Shown piece by piece: positions 1 through 5,710 of a stretch of 9,404 nucleotides of DNA. Where the stretch lies: positions 12,041 to 21,444 of the forward strand of contig DFPA01000014.1 in NCBI GenBank assembly GCA_002377025.1. Reading direction: 5' to 3'. The position numbers and the translations under genes are program-made. The notes under the pieces are model-generated. The model searched no databases. It had not been told where the DNA came from and was given only the letters and a program-made list of their open reading frames with translations. Source of the DNA: Patescibacteria group bacterium UBA3527. Lineage in GTDB: Bacteria > Patescibacteriota > Minisyncoccia > Phycocordibacterales > UBA918. How positions within the stretch are numbered: the first letter of the stretch is position 1; every line of letters begins with the position of its first letter.

Positions 1-16
1 CCCGCCTCTCGCTTTT

Positions 17-580
17 TCACCTCGGGATGTCGTCCGAGGTCAGTAGGCCGCTAACCCAGACCTCCGAAGATCCTTCGACTATACCGACATCTGCGAATTT
101 GCAGTCATTGGTGGAAAGGACTCGGGCGGTGGTCGTTTTGTTTTTCCCGGACTTATCCGTGTAGCGGATCTCCACTACAACGTTGTAGGCGGCCACCTTC
201 TTACCGCCTTCAAGATAAACCACAACCCTGGCGATTCGGTCCAGGCGCGTAGCCGTGATGGACAATATTGAACTGCCATTTGCACCGGCACCTACTCCGA
301 ATTTGTAGAGTTTTTTGATGTACATGGCAATACCGGCCTTCTTGGTAGCGTCGTCCATATTACGCCATGCGTATTTGTAGGTCCTAAGACCTACGGCATT
401 CTCTTGAATCTGGCCGGATAACTTTTTCTCCAGGTCATCTGCAGACTTAGCATATCGAATGCTGGTGGCTGTCTCTTCCACACACCGTTTGATATGTATT
501 GGAAGCTCAATTGCCCACGCAGGCGAATTGTTCAGCCAATTCCAAAAGACAACCAAAACAAAAAAGAACAACTTACCCAT
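17..580 (-). CDS. Secreted MlaC-like (Ttg2D-like) protein, tentative
   Basis: 187 aa. Residues 1-23 form a signal peptide (hydrophobic run FFFVLVVFW, then AWA-IE as a likely cleavage site), so the protein is exported. The mature part has the outline of MlaC/Ttg2D phospholipid-binding proteins: an early helical part, a YAWRN segment followed by a helix ending KKLYKFGV, a beta-rich half (ARVVVYLEGGKKVAAYNVVVEIRY), and near the C-terminus C-x-F-x-DVGIVEGSSEVW, resembling the family's W-x-V-x-DV-x-VEGVS-LV signature. Length is close to the usual 190-210 aa. The start is supported by AGGAGG at 586-591, 5 nt before the ATG. MlaC normally shuttles phospholipid between membranes in diderms; no other mla gene is seen here, so the function is unclear. 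A secreted protein of unknown function is the fallback. A 7-bp hairpin (ACCTCGG/CCGAGGT) overlaps the 3' end but lacks a T-tract. Confidence 0.8.
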   Translation of the reverse strand: MGKLFFFVLVVFWNWLNNSPAWAIELPIHIKRCVEETATSIRYAKSADDLEKKLSGQIQENAVGLRTYKYAWRNMDDATKKAGIAMYIKKLYKFGVGAGANGSSILSITATRLDRIARVVVYLEGGKKVAAYNVVVEIRYTDKSGKNKTTTARVLSTNDCKFADVGIVEGSSEVWVSGLLTSDDIPR

Positions 581-614
581 CTCTCCCTCCTTATAGTTTA
601 TCGTTTGGGTGGTT

Positions 615-623
615 CTTATAGCA
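615..623 (-). promoter_or_regulatory. Extended -10 promoter for the MlaC-like gene
   Basis: On the minus strand TGCTATAAG lies 35 nt before the ATG at 580, giving a predicted leader of about 28 nt that contains the AGGAGG ribosome site. No convincing -35 is visible. The element sits inside or just beyond the 3' end of the upstream membrane-protein gene. Confidence 0.35.
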
Positions 624-628
624 TCTGC

Positions 629-1324
629 TTAATCGGAAGAAAAATCAAGTTTTGGGTGTTGCCAAAGTTTCCAGAAACCAACTACACACATAATTAAGGC
701 TATAGGTATAAGAGAAAGAAACCCAGCTTCGTTACTTATTTCATCTATGTTTACCAAATATGGAAATACCAGGGTGTACAAACTGGCTCCCCCGCACGCC
801 CACGCTTTCACTCGTAGAGAAGAAAAGAACACTTTCTTCGGGTCTCCGCCTTCAATTATCTGTGTAACTTCGTAATTTGCTCTAAAAGCAGGGAACCAAG
901 TGGTCCAAGGTCGGTCTTTTATTTCAAACTCCTCCTCAGCCTCATTAATTTTCGTAAGTATCTTATTTCGATAGTGCTTTGCAAGGTATATATTGATAAG
1001 TCCGGCTAAACTCCAGCCAATAAATACAGTCAGTACCACAGCAAGAAAACTCAAACTGCCACTACCTTGTGAAAGTATTGCCAACAATATCACTATCGTA
1101 GAGCCGGGAAAAAAGTTACCGACAAAGTAAATTCCTTCAATTATAATCGCCACAAAAGCAGCCAGATAGAGATATGGTCCGGTAGCTTTAGACATAAGAT
1201 TAAGTAAGAAATCCACTCCAGGTAGTTGCCAGTGAAAAGCTGCCAACAAACTCAGTACTATCAGTGCCAGCCCTGCAACAATCCATACATACCCCGCTGC
1301 TTTTCTGCTCTTTTCACTACTCAT
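629..1324 (-). CDS. DedA/VTT-like integral membrane protein
   Basis: 231 aa starting MSSEKSRKAAG. Several membrane segments are visible: about residues 12-30, 45-70, 75-110 (including GNFFPGSTIVILLAIL) and two near the C-terminus. The aromatic-rich GNFFPGS turn followed by a hydrophobic stretch and a glycine-rich helix resembles the re-entrant region of the DedA/SNARE-associated (VTT) family, whose members act in membrane lipid homeostasis, some as undecaprenyl-phosphate or phospholipid flippases. A DPKKVFF stretch follows in a cytosolic loop. A longer form starting 8 codons upstream (1348) is possible, but an extended -10 at 1332-1340 places the transcript start almost exactly on the 1324 ATG, so the shorter, leaderless form is preferred. 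The family call is inferred from motif and topology only. Confidence 0.7.
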   Translation of the reverse strand: MSSEKSRKAAGYVWIVAGLALIVLSLLAAFHWQLPGVDFLLNLMSKATGPYLYLAAFVAIIIEGIYFVGNFFPGSTIVILLAILSQGSGSLSFLAVVLTVFIGWSLAGLINIYLAKHYRNKILTKINEAEEEFEIKDRPWTTWFPAFRANYEVTQIIEGGDPKKVFFSSLRVKAWACGGASLYTLVFPYLVNIDEISNEAGFLSLIPIALIMCVVGFWKLWQHPKLDFSSD

Positions 1325-1331
1325 TACAAGG

Positions 1332-1340
1332 AGTATAGCA
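1332..1340 (-). promoter_or_regulatory. Extended -10 implying a leaderless mRNA
   Basis: TGCTATACT on the minus strand ends 7 nt before the ATG at 1324, so transcription should begin at or within a base or two of the start codon. No Shine-Dalgarno and no clear -35 are present. This decides the start codon of the DedA-like gene. Confidence 0.5.
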
Positions 1341-1443
1341 GAAAACAAAATAAATCTTCTCTGTATTCAAAAATTGAGGCGAGCAAAAGGAAAAGAAACA
1401 ACCAGATTTGATTTTTACAAGCTCTCTTTAAAGTGTTGTCTCA

Positions 1444-1507
1444 ACGGACACGAAACAGTTAACGCTGTGAGTGCCCCGCCCGTGCGTCCGTCGGTCAAAA
1501 ACCAACG
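1444..1507. other. GC-rich inverted-repeat patch of unknown role
   Basis: Within AT-rich spacer, ACGGACACG (1444-1452) can pair with CGTG..TCCGT (1481-1491, two-base bulge), and CGTCGGT (1489-1495) can pair with ACCAACG (1501-1507) across a 5-nt loop. The two pairings overlap by three bases and so are alternatives. It lies just beyond the displaced tRNA-Tyr fragment. No ORF or known RNA family is recognised. The stretch 1349-1443 holds nothing I can identify. Confidence 0.3.
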
Positions 1508-1519
1508 AGTCAAATTCTG

Positions 1520-1536
1520 GTGCGCCGGGAGGGATT
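1520..1536 (-). repeat. Displaced direct copy of tRNA-Tyr 3' end
   Basis: Seventeen bases identical to 1725-1741, the acceptor 3' strand and part of the T-arm of tRNA-Tyr. The rest of the T-arm is degenerate. Read on the minus strand the acceptor end continues GCGC-A-CCA, so this copy carries a CCA that the intact gene lacks (it continues A-CAA). Confidence 0.8.
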
Positions 1537-1635
1537 GATCCTGACGGTCACTAACTTATTTTGTTTCGTCACCTTACAAAATAAGAAGTGCCGCGGGACA
1601 CGCCTCGCTCGTTCGTGAACTCACATCGCTCCGGC

Positions 1636-1647
1636 GGTTCGAATCCC
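1636..1647 (+). repeat. Inverted copy of tRNA-Tyr T-arm
   Basis: GGTTCGAATCCC on the plus strand equals 12 bases of the tRNA-Tyr T-arm, which is encoded on the minus strand. It is the perfect reverse complement of 1736-1747. In a minus-strand transcript reading past the tRNA, it could pair with the tRNA's own T-arm. Confidence 0.75.
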
Positions 1648-1649
1648 AC

Positions 1650-1671
1650 GCAAAGTGCGCAGGCACTTTGC
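1650..1671. repeat. 9-bp hairpin with GCAG loop (Tyr copy)
   Basis: GCAAAGTGC (1650-1658) pairs perfectly with GCACTTTGC (1663-1671) around the loop GCAG (CTGC on the minus strand). The flanks are TTCGAATCCCAC before and TTCTC after. A hairpin with a different stem but the same loop and similar flanks lies at 9310-9331. Confidence 0.75.
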
Positions 1672-1725
1672 TTCTCGTTACACAAATAAAAATCGCCCAA
1701 GCAGAACTTGAGAGATTTTTATTTG

Positions 1726-1807
1726 TGCGCCGGGAGGGATTCGAACCCCCGAAGGCAATGCCGCGTGATTTACAGTCACGTGTGTTAGACCACTCCACCA
1801 CCGACGC
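1726..1807 (-). tRNA. tRNA-Tyr (GTA)
   Basis: Complete class II tRNA of 82 nt without encoded CCA. Acceptor GCGTCGG pairs with CCGGCGC (one G-T), discriminator A. The D-arm is closed by GTG/CAC. The anticodon arm is CGTGA-CTGTAAA-TCACG with anticodon GTA and A36-A37-A38, the MiaA recognition context. The long variable arm (GGC-ATT-GCC) and the T-arm with TTCGAAT loop fit bacterial tRNA-Tyr. The 3' end is followed by CAA, so CCA must be added after transcription. The gene is bracketed by a duplicated 5' half upstream and a displaced 3' end downstream. Confidence 0.95.
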
Positions 1808-1846
1808 ATATATGAAATTGTACTTAGTTTTACGACGTTTCGGTCA
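1772..1846. repeat. 75-bp direct repeat, copy 1
   Basis: Identical to 1968-2042. It covers the 5' half of tRNA-Tyr up to the first two anticodon bases (GT) plus 39 bp of promoter region. The 196-bp offset marks a tandem duplication. Confidence 0.95.
1817..1846 (-). promoter_or_regulatory. Candidate tRNA-Tyr promoter
   Basis: TACAAT at 1817-1822 lies 9 nt before the mature 5' end, with a weak -35 (TGACCG, 18-bp spacing). It is inside the 75-bp direct repeat, so the truncated copy at 1968-2003 carries the same promoter. Confidence 0.5.
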
Positions 1847-1967
1847 GGACCGTTGGACTGAAAATCATGTGATTTACTAGCCCAGTCGCGACAGCGACAT
1901 GTAGGTGTGTCGCCGGAGGGCGACTCTATAGCTAGAGAGGCCGCCAGGTTCGCGCAGCGACGGCCGC
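1847..1967 (-). other. GC-rich, hairpin-dense insert between tRNA 5' halves
   Basis: This 121-bp segment separates the two 75-bp copies. Small perfect hairpins are packed together: GCGACA/TGTCGC, GTCGCC-GGAG-GGCGAC, CTCTA-TAGC-TAGAG and GGCCG/CGGCC. On the minus strand the truncated tRNA reads ...GACTGT, then about 88 nt of this insert, then GTAAATCAC, which is what follows GACT in the real tRNA (9 nt) before diverging. This looks like an anticodon-loop interruption, but conserved group I intron core sequences were not recognised. Decayed intron, small RNA or recombination debris are all possible. Confidence 0.35.
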
Positions 1968-2003
1968 ACAGTCACGTGTGTTAGACCACTCCACCACCGA
2001 CGC
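1968..2003 (-). pseudogene. Truncated tRNA-Tyr (5' half)
   Basis: 36 nt identical to the 5' half of tRNA-Tyr, ending within the anticodon after GT. The 3' half is missing: only GTAAATCAC reappears about 88 nt later. With its promoter copy it could be transcribed, and a transcript would read through into the intact gene. Confidence 0.7.
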
Positions 2004-2042
2004 ATATATGAAATTGTACTTAGTTTTACGACGTTTCGGTCA
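1968..2042. repeat. 75-bp direct repeat, copy 2
   Basis: Exact duplicate of 1772-1846 (tRNA-Tyr 5' half and promoter). The perfect identity suggests a recent duplication or ongoing gene conversion. Confidence 0.95.
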
Positions 2043-2099
2043 TCAGATGGATTATAAACTATCACATTGCTTTGAGGTAGTAAATGTGCAAATTTCTCG

Positions 2100-2108
2100 T
2101 GTTAAAAT
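2100..2108 (+). promoter_or_regulatory. Extended -10 for the pilin-hydrolase operon
   Basis: TGTTAAAAT ends 9 nt before the ATG at 2118, predicting a leader of only a few bases. No Shine-Dalgarno and no clear -35 are visible. It would drive all three genes of the operon. Confidence 0.4.
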
Positions 2109-2117
2109 AACCAAGAC

Positions 2118-3050
2118 ATGAAGCAACTCATTTTGACCTTTTTTTTGATGATAATGGTGATGTTGCCCAACGTATCTTTGGCGCAACAGATAGTTCCGGA
2201 AGCCTGTGATGATCCGGCTACATGCGGTACTTGTGAATTCGTTGACCTGATAAACAATTTAATTCAATTCATACTGTGGTTTGCTACGATAGCGGCCACT
2301 ATCATGATTTTATACGGAGGTTTTCGTTTGGTTACCTCGCAAGGTAGTGTAGAGGCCTTAAAAAAGGCCAAATCTATCATTACCAATGTGGTGATAGGTT
2401 ATGTACTGGCATTGGCTGCTTTTCTTATTATCAACACTTTGCTCAGTATCATTTTACCGAATACCAGTCCTGTGCTTGGGTGGCAGAAGATAGAGTGCTT
2501 GTATGCTACAGAAGTCAAAGATGAAACATACACTGAACCAACGTTTGGCAAGGTTGATTTATCGAACTTCTTTACATCCGGAGGAGGTTGGTTAAGTTTG
2601 GGAGGCGGAGGTGGTAGTTCTGACACCAGTTTTCTTCGAAATCAAGGCTTGTGTAGTACTGCTTTTCTCTCTCCATACTTTGGTAGTCAAGCCAATGAGG
2701 CTGCATGTATCGTGGCAAAGGAATCTGCTTGTGGAGCTAGTCCATTAAGTAGGACTGATACAGATCGTAATGGTTACCCTTTCTCAGTGGGAATATTTCA
2801 GATAAACATGACGGTACATAATGTGATTGGCTGTGCCGGTAAAGGCGCGGTGGTAAACAATTTGAACTGCCCGGCGGCTTATAGTGGCAAGAATTACTCT
2901 GCACGAATTGTTAATAAGAATTTATACGAGCAATGTAGGAACGCTTTGCTTAATCCACAGTGTTCAGCCATAAATGCTGTTAGAATTAAGAATGCTCGAG
3001 GTGGCTCGTGGCGCGATTGGTCAACCGCACAATCATGTAGACTTAGATAG
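2118..3050 (+). CDS. TrbC/VirB2-like pilin domain fused to lytic-transglycosylase-like domain
   Basis: 310 aa. Signal peptide 1-22 (SLA-QQ). Residues 30-39 carry a C-x6-C-x2-C cluster. Two membrane helices at about 46-68 and 88-112 flank SQGSVEALKKAKSIITNVVIG, the layout of TrbC/VirB2 pilin-like proteins common in CPR genomes. A Gly-rich linker follows (155-168). The C-terminal half looks lysozyme-like: catalytic Glu candidate E202 in CIVAKES, then SVGIFQIN (223-230) as in SLT goblet folds (S-x-G-x-FQIN), and a late SWRDWST (297-303) like the terminal W-x-x-W-S of that fold. Known families: SLT enzymes cleave glycan strands; VirB1 is the transglycosylase and VirB2 the pilin of type IV secretion, so this resembles a VirB2-VirB1 fusion. 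It is first of a tight operon (3-nt gap to the next gene). The function at the cell surface is inferred. Confidence 0.88.
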   Translation: MKQLILTFFLMIMVMLPNVSLAQQIVPEACDDPATCGTCEFVDLINNLIQFILWFATIAATIMILYGGFRLVTSQGSVEALKKAKSIITNVVIGYVLALAAFLIINTLLSIILPNTSPVLGWQKIECLYATEVKDETYTEPTFGKVDLSNFFTSGGGWLSLGGGGGSSDTSFLRNQGLCSTAFLSPYFGSQANEAACIVAKESACGASPLSRTDTDRNGYPFSVGIFQINMTVHNVIGCAGKGAVVNNLNCPAAYSGKNYSARIVNKNLYEQCRNALLNPQCSAINAVRIKNARGGSWRDWSTAQSCRLR

Positions 3051-3053
3051 AAT

Positions 3054-3491
3054 ATGAAGAAAATACTAATTATTGGAGGATTAATAGTAGCAGGGATAGT
3101 CATAGTCTTTTTACTGTCAGGTGATGAGCCTTTAAGTCCTTCTCCCGATACTACTTTGCCGACAGGTGCGGACGATACATTTGATTATAAGCCAAACAAA
3201 GCAACAAAAGTGGCCGATCAAGTATACGCACTAACGAACTTAGAGGAGGACGAGACATTTTCGGTCGTATATTATGAATTTGACGGCAGTTATGCCGCAG
3301 CACTTTTAAAGGAGCCTTTAGGTGAATCCAGACAAGCACTGGAAGATTATTTGAAAGTAGAGTTGGCACTTGATGAAGATGAACTCTGCTCACTTCCTTT
3401 GTTTGTTGGAGTGCCAGAAGATGTGAATAGCTACTTTGCTGGTTTGGATTTGAAGCTTAGTTTTTGCGAGGGTAGTATTGATTTGAATTAG
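3054..3491 (+). CDS. Membrane-anchored small protein, unknown function
   Basis: 145 aa. One N-terminal membrane helix (residues 4-22, IIGGLIVAGIVIVFLL) preceded by MKK, so the rest should face outside. A Ser/Pro/Thr-rich linker (25-37) leads to a compact acidic domain of about 95 residues with two cysteines (C112 in ELCSLPLF and C138 in SFCEGS) that could form a disulfide. The segment EALL/YLKVELALDEDEL looks helical. No family is recognised. It lies 3 nt after the upstream stop and 1 nt before the next start, so it is co-translated with the two pilin-hydrolase proteins and is probably a partner of theirs. Confidence 0.82.
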   Translation: MKKILIIGGLIVAGIVIVFLLSGDEPLSPSPDTTLPTGADDTFDYKPNKATKVADQVYALTNLEEDETFSVVYYEFDGSYAAALLKEPLGESRQALEDYLKVELALDEDELCSLPLFVGVPEDVNSYFAGLDLKLSFCEGSIDLN

Positions 3492-3492
3492 T

Positions 3493-4404
3493 ATGGGATT
3501 CTTACTTCCGTTTTTTTTACTATTCACAATAATAACGGTACCGTTAGGAGCTGACGCTCAAGGTTTGGTAACTTGTAGCGGTATAGAATGCAATTTTTGC
3601 TATCTGGCCGATATGACCAACAAGGTCATAAACTGGTTGTTCGGATTCATGGCGGTAGTTGCCACCGTACTCTTCGCCGTAGCTGGAATCAACCTGGTCA
3701 CTTCCGGCGGTAACCAAGAAGCAATGAGGAAAGCCAAAGCTCGCCTTACGTACGTGGTAATCGGTTTTCTTCTTATGCTCGCTTCATGGCTTATCGTCGA
3801 CACGATTCTCAAAGGACTTACCGGAGAAGGGTTGGAAATATGGGGGAGTTTTAATGTTGAAAATTGTGGCTATCTGAAGGAGGCTAAGGTAGTGGAATAT
3901 GATGAACTTACATTTGACAGTGTAGATCTTGATTCACTTTTGGTTACTTCTGGAGGGAATGGTGGAGACGTGCTCATTGATGCTGGTTCTTACGTACCTG
4001 AGCCTGTTTCCGGCGGAGCGAACTATGCGTTTTCCAGTGCACTAAATACCAAGCAGCAGAATGATTTGTCCGGGCCACTGGCACAGCTTTTTTCTTGCAT
4101 GCTTACCAAGGTGCCACCTGGTACTTATATAATCACTTCCGTTTCCGATAATCGCATTGCAACGGGAAATAAAACATGGGAGGAGTGTAAAGCCGGTGGT
4201 AAGTCTATAGGATGTGCGCACACTGCAAACTCTTGTCACTATGGTGGGAGAAGTTGCGGAAATAAGTCGTATGCTCTTGATATACGTTTAAATAATCCGA
4301 GAGAATTAGTAGCAGCTGCTAAAAGTTGTGGTGGTTACGGACAGATAGAAAGTAACCATGTGCATGTCAGTATTGGCGCTGCTGCAGGTTGCGGTTGCAA
4401 TTAG
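3493..4404 (+). CDS. TrbC/VirB2-like pilin domain fused to M15-like peptidase
   Basis: 303 aa. Signal peptide 1-22 (GADA-QG). The N-terminal half is a paralogue of the first gene of the operon: Cys-rich start (C28, C33, C36), helix 46-69, SGGNQEAMRKAKARLTYVVIG, helix 85-107. The shared pattern is VTS-x-G-x2-EA-x2-KAK-x5-VVIG. The C-terminal half carries the zinc signature of M15 D,D/L,D-peptidases: S247-x-H249-x-x-G, A261-L-D263, then E286-x-x-H289-x-H291, giving H249, D263 and H289 as likely metal ligands and E286 as base. Such enzymes cut peptide cross-links in peptidoglycan. It is extracellular by topology and last of the operon. The peptidase call rests on the spaced motif, not on a search. 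Confidence 0.88.
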   Translation: MGFLLPFFLLFTIITVPLGADAQGLVTCSGIECNFCYLADMTNKVINWLFGFMAVVATVLFAVAGINLVTSGGNQEAMRKAKARLTYVVIGFLLMLASWLIVDTILKGLTGEGLEIWGSFNVENCGYLKEAKVVEYDELTFDSVDLDSLLVTSGGNGGDVLIDAGSYVPEPVSGGANYAFSSALNTKQQNDLSGPLAQLFSCMLTKVPPGTYIITSVSDNRIATGNKTWEECKAGGKSIGCAHTANSCHYGGRSCGNKSYALDIRLNNPRELVAAAKSCGGYGQIESNHVHVSIGAAAGCGCN

Positions 4405-4407
4405 TGA

Positions 4408-4509
4408 CGGGCAAAAACATGGCTTTCAGAACTTTATAAGGGGCGGGAATATATCAAATCGAGTATTCAAACACTCCAAGAGCTGGTTGTGAAATATGAT
4501 GATTACTGA
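4408..4509 (+). pseudogene. Possible C-terminal gene remnant
   Basis: In the same frame as the preceding gene, but after its TAG and a second stop (TGA), an open stretch reads TWLSELYKGREYIKSSIQ and onward to KYDDY-stop, ending at 4509 and overlapping the 3' end of the fic-like gene by 7 bases. The composition looks protein-like (charged, helical), but there is no start codon. It may be the tail of a gene lost by deletion, or chance. No family is recognised. No terminator hairpin was seen between the two convergent units. Confidence 0.22.
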
Positions 4510-5591
4510 CTCAAAATATCCAAGAACTTTGGATAGTAGAACACAAGCTCTTTCTTTACTGTCATGGATTGTAGTACCTCCGCTTCTTCCAGTTTCTTTA
4601 GATAGTTGACTGCCGTATTACGGTGTATTGATAAGGCTTTAGCGAGTGAGTTGTAAGTATAGAAGGCATTAGAGAATAAATGGTCCACAAAGTTAACATC
4701 GGCTGGCAAGTTGTGAGTACCGGCAGTTTCTTTGTATTCATCAATCAGTGTTTTGACCGATACGATAGTGTCTCGTGTGAGTAACGCTTGTTCTTCAACT
4801 CCCTTGAGAATAAATAAGACAAACTCTTTCCAGTTATTTTGTTCAGTTACTTCAGAGAGTAGCCGATAGTACTCACCTCGATGAGCGAGCAGGTAACCAC
4901 TGATAAAAAGTAGCGGTATGTCGAGTCGCTTTCTAAGTATGAAATACAACACCATCAGTATTCGTCCCGTTCTGCCATTGCCGTCTTCAAATGGATGGAT
5001 AGCTTCAAACTGGTAGTGCAAAATAGCGGCTTTCACGGTAGTGTCGATTTCGTTGTCAGTATCATTATAGTATTTTTCTAGGTTTTTGAGTAACTCTTCA
5101 ATCACTGTAACTTCATCTGGTGGAGTATAAATCACCGTTCCCGTAGTACGGTTTTTTACTCGCACCACTTTACCTTCTACCTTTTTGCGAATACCCTTCT
5201 TTTCTGGCTCTACAATCCCTTGAATACGGATAATGTCTTCGTAAGTAAGTTGTCCATTTTTTTCAATGGCGTGAAGCCCAGTCAAAAGTGCCTCACGATA
5301 ATAGAGCGTTTCCTTCTCAGGCAATCTGATTTCGGTTTCAGAAAGCACCTCGGCTTTGAGTACATCAGATACAGTAGTATGAATGTTCTCAATCTCGTTA
5401 CTTGCTACTGCCTCTCGAAGTGTTAGCGGTGCAAGCAAAAGTCGCTGGTCAGGCATAAAGGCAGTCGCTCCCTTCAGTTCCGATAGAGCGATATTGGTAG
5501 CGTTGACCGCCTTCAAAATATCAACGTCATCATAGTTTATTTCAGGCGGTAATGGCGGAAGGTTGTTATAGGGTGTTTCTTTTGAGTACAT
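4503..5591 (-). CDS. Fic family protein (class II AMP-transferase-like)
   Basis: 362 aa, full length for the Fic_N + Fic + wHTH architecture. Residues 64-69 (SNEIEN) match the N-terminal inhibitory motif (S/T)xxxE(G/N), whose Glu blocks ATP gamma-phosphate binding in class II Fic proteins. The flap is around TGTVIYTPP (150-158). The core motif HPFEDGNGRTGR (199-210) has the catalytic His199, acidic Asp203 and phosphate-binding Asn205/Arg207/Arg210, all intact. Residues about 305-360 form a winged helix (SLAKALSIHRNTAVNYLKKLEEAEVL), suggesting DNA binding or autoregulation. Family role: transfer of AMP, occasionally other groups, to target proteins. It is monocistronic, with an extended -10 and large palindrome upstream and no Shine-Dalgarno. 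The target is unknown. Confidence 0.95.
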   Translation of the reverse strand: MYSKETPYNNLPPLPPEINYDDVDILKAVNATNIALSELKGATAFMPDQRLLLAPLTLREAVASNEIENIHTTVSDVLKAEVLSETEIRLPEKETLYYREALLTGLHAIEKNGQLTYEDIIRIQGIVEPEKKGIRKKVEGKVVRVKNRTTGTVIYTPPDEVTVIEELLKNLEKYYNDTDNEIDTTVKAAILHYQFEAIHPFEDGNGRTGRILMVLYFILRKRLDIPLLFISGYLLAHRGEYYRLLSEVTEQNNWKEFVLFILKGVEEQALLTRDTIVSVKTLIDEYKETAGTHNLPADVNFVDHLFSNAFYTYNSLAKALSIHRNTAVNYLKKLEEAEVLQSMTVKKELVFYYPKFLDILSQ

Positions 5592-5619
5592 ACACGAAGA
5601 GAATATTTAGCTTGTGCAC

Positions 5620-5628
5620 ATTGTATCA
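5620..5628 (-). promoter_or_regulatory. Extended -10 of the fic-like gene
   Basis: TGATACAAT on the minus strand predicts a start near 5613 and a leader of about 22 nt. An 8-bp palindrome TGTGCACA (5613-5620) overlaps the start region. Confidence 0.5.
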
Positions 5629-5629
5629 T

Positions 5630-5663
5630 ATGTACACAAAAAATAGTACTTTTTTGTGTACAT
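5630..5663. promoter_or_regulatory. 14-bp inverted repeat, likely operator
   Basis: ATGTACACAAAAAA (5630-5643) and its perfect complement (5650-5663) flank a 6-bp centre TAGTAC. It spans the -35 region of the fic-like gene, upstream of its -10. A related half-site, TGTGCACA, lies at 5613-5620. Perfect dyad symmetry just above the promoter suggests binding by a dimeric regulator, possibly the winged helix of the Fic protein itself. Confidence 0.6.
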
Positions 5664-5710
5664 TGGTCATTACCTACACAAAGTCGGTTTAAGGTTTGTT
5701 TAGGAAAAAC

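Larger units (their letters stand above)
1520..1725 (-). mobile_element. Mini-element attached to the 3' end of tRNA-Tyr
   Basis: This 206-bp segment lies between the tRNA-Tyr gene and an exact 17-bp direct copy of its 3' end (1520-1536), the layout left by site-specific integration into a tRNA gene. It contains a 9-bp hairpin (CTTATTTTG at 1555-1563 with CAAAATAAG at 1577-1585), an inverted copy of the tRNA T-loop (1636-1647), a 9-bp hairpin with a GCAG loop (1650-1671), and an inverted copy of the tRNA trailer (CACAAATAAAAATC at 1681-1694 with its complement at 1714-1727). There is no room for an integrase and no convincing ORF, so any movement would need help in trans. A structured tRNA trailer is the alternative reading. 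Confidence 0.45.

Noticed and set aside
1620..1671. Plus-strand tRNA suggested by GGTTCGAATCCCAC
   Set aside because: Only the T-loop consensus is present. The T-stem does not pair and there is no anticodon arm; it is the inverted copy of the tRNA-Tyr end.
1574..1801. Open frame of 75 codons on the minus strand over tRNA-Tyr
   Set aside because: It is translated tRNA and repeat sequence (MVEWSNTRDCKSRG...GGSNPSRRTN is the typical false product of a tRNA gene).
1520..1807. CRISPR array or integron attC array
   Set aside because: Repeats are few, differ in orientation and derive from tRNA; no regularly spaced units, and the attC core GTTRRRY pattern is not met.
1847..1967. Group I intron in the duplicated tRNA-Tyr
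   Set aside because: Position in the anticodon loop fits, but only about 88-121 nt are available and no conserved P3-P7 core sequence was recognised.
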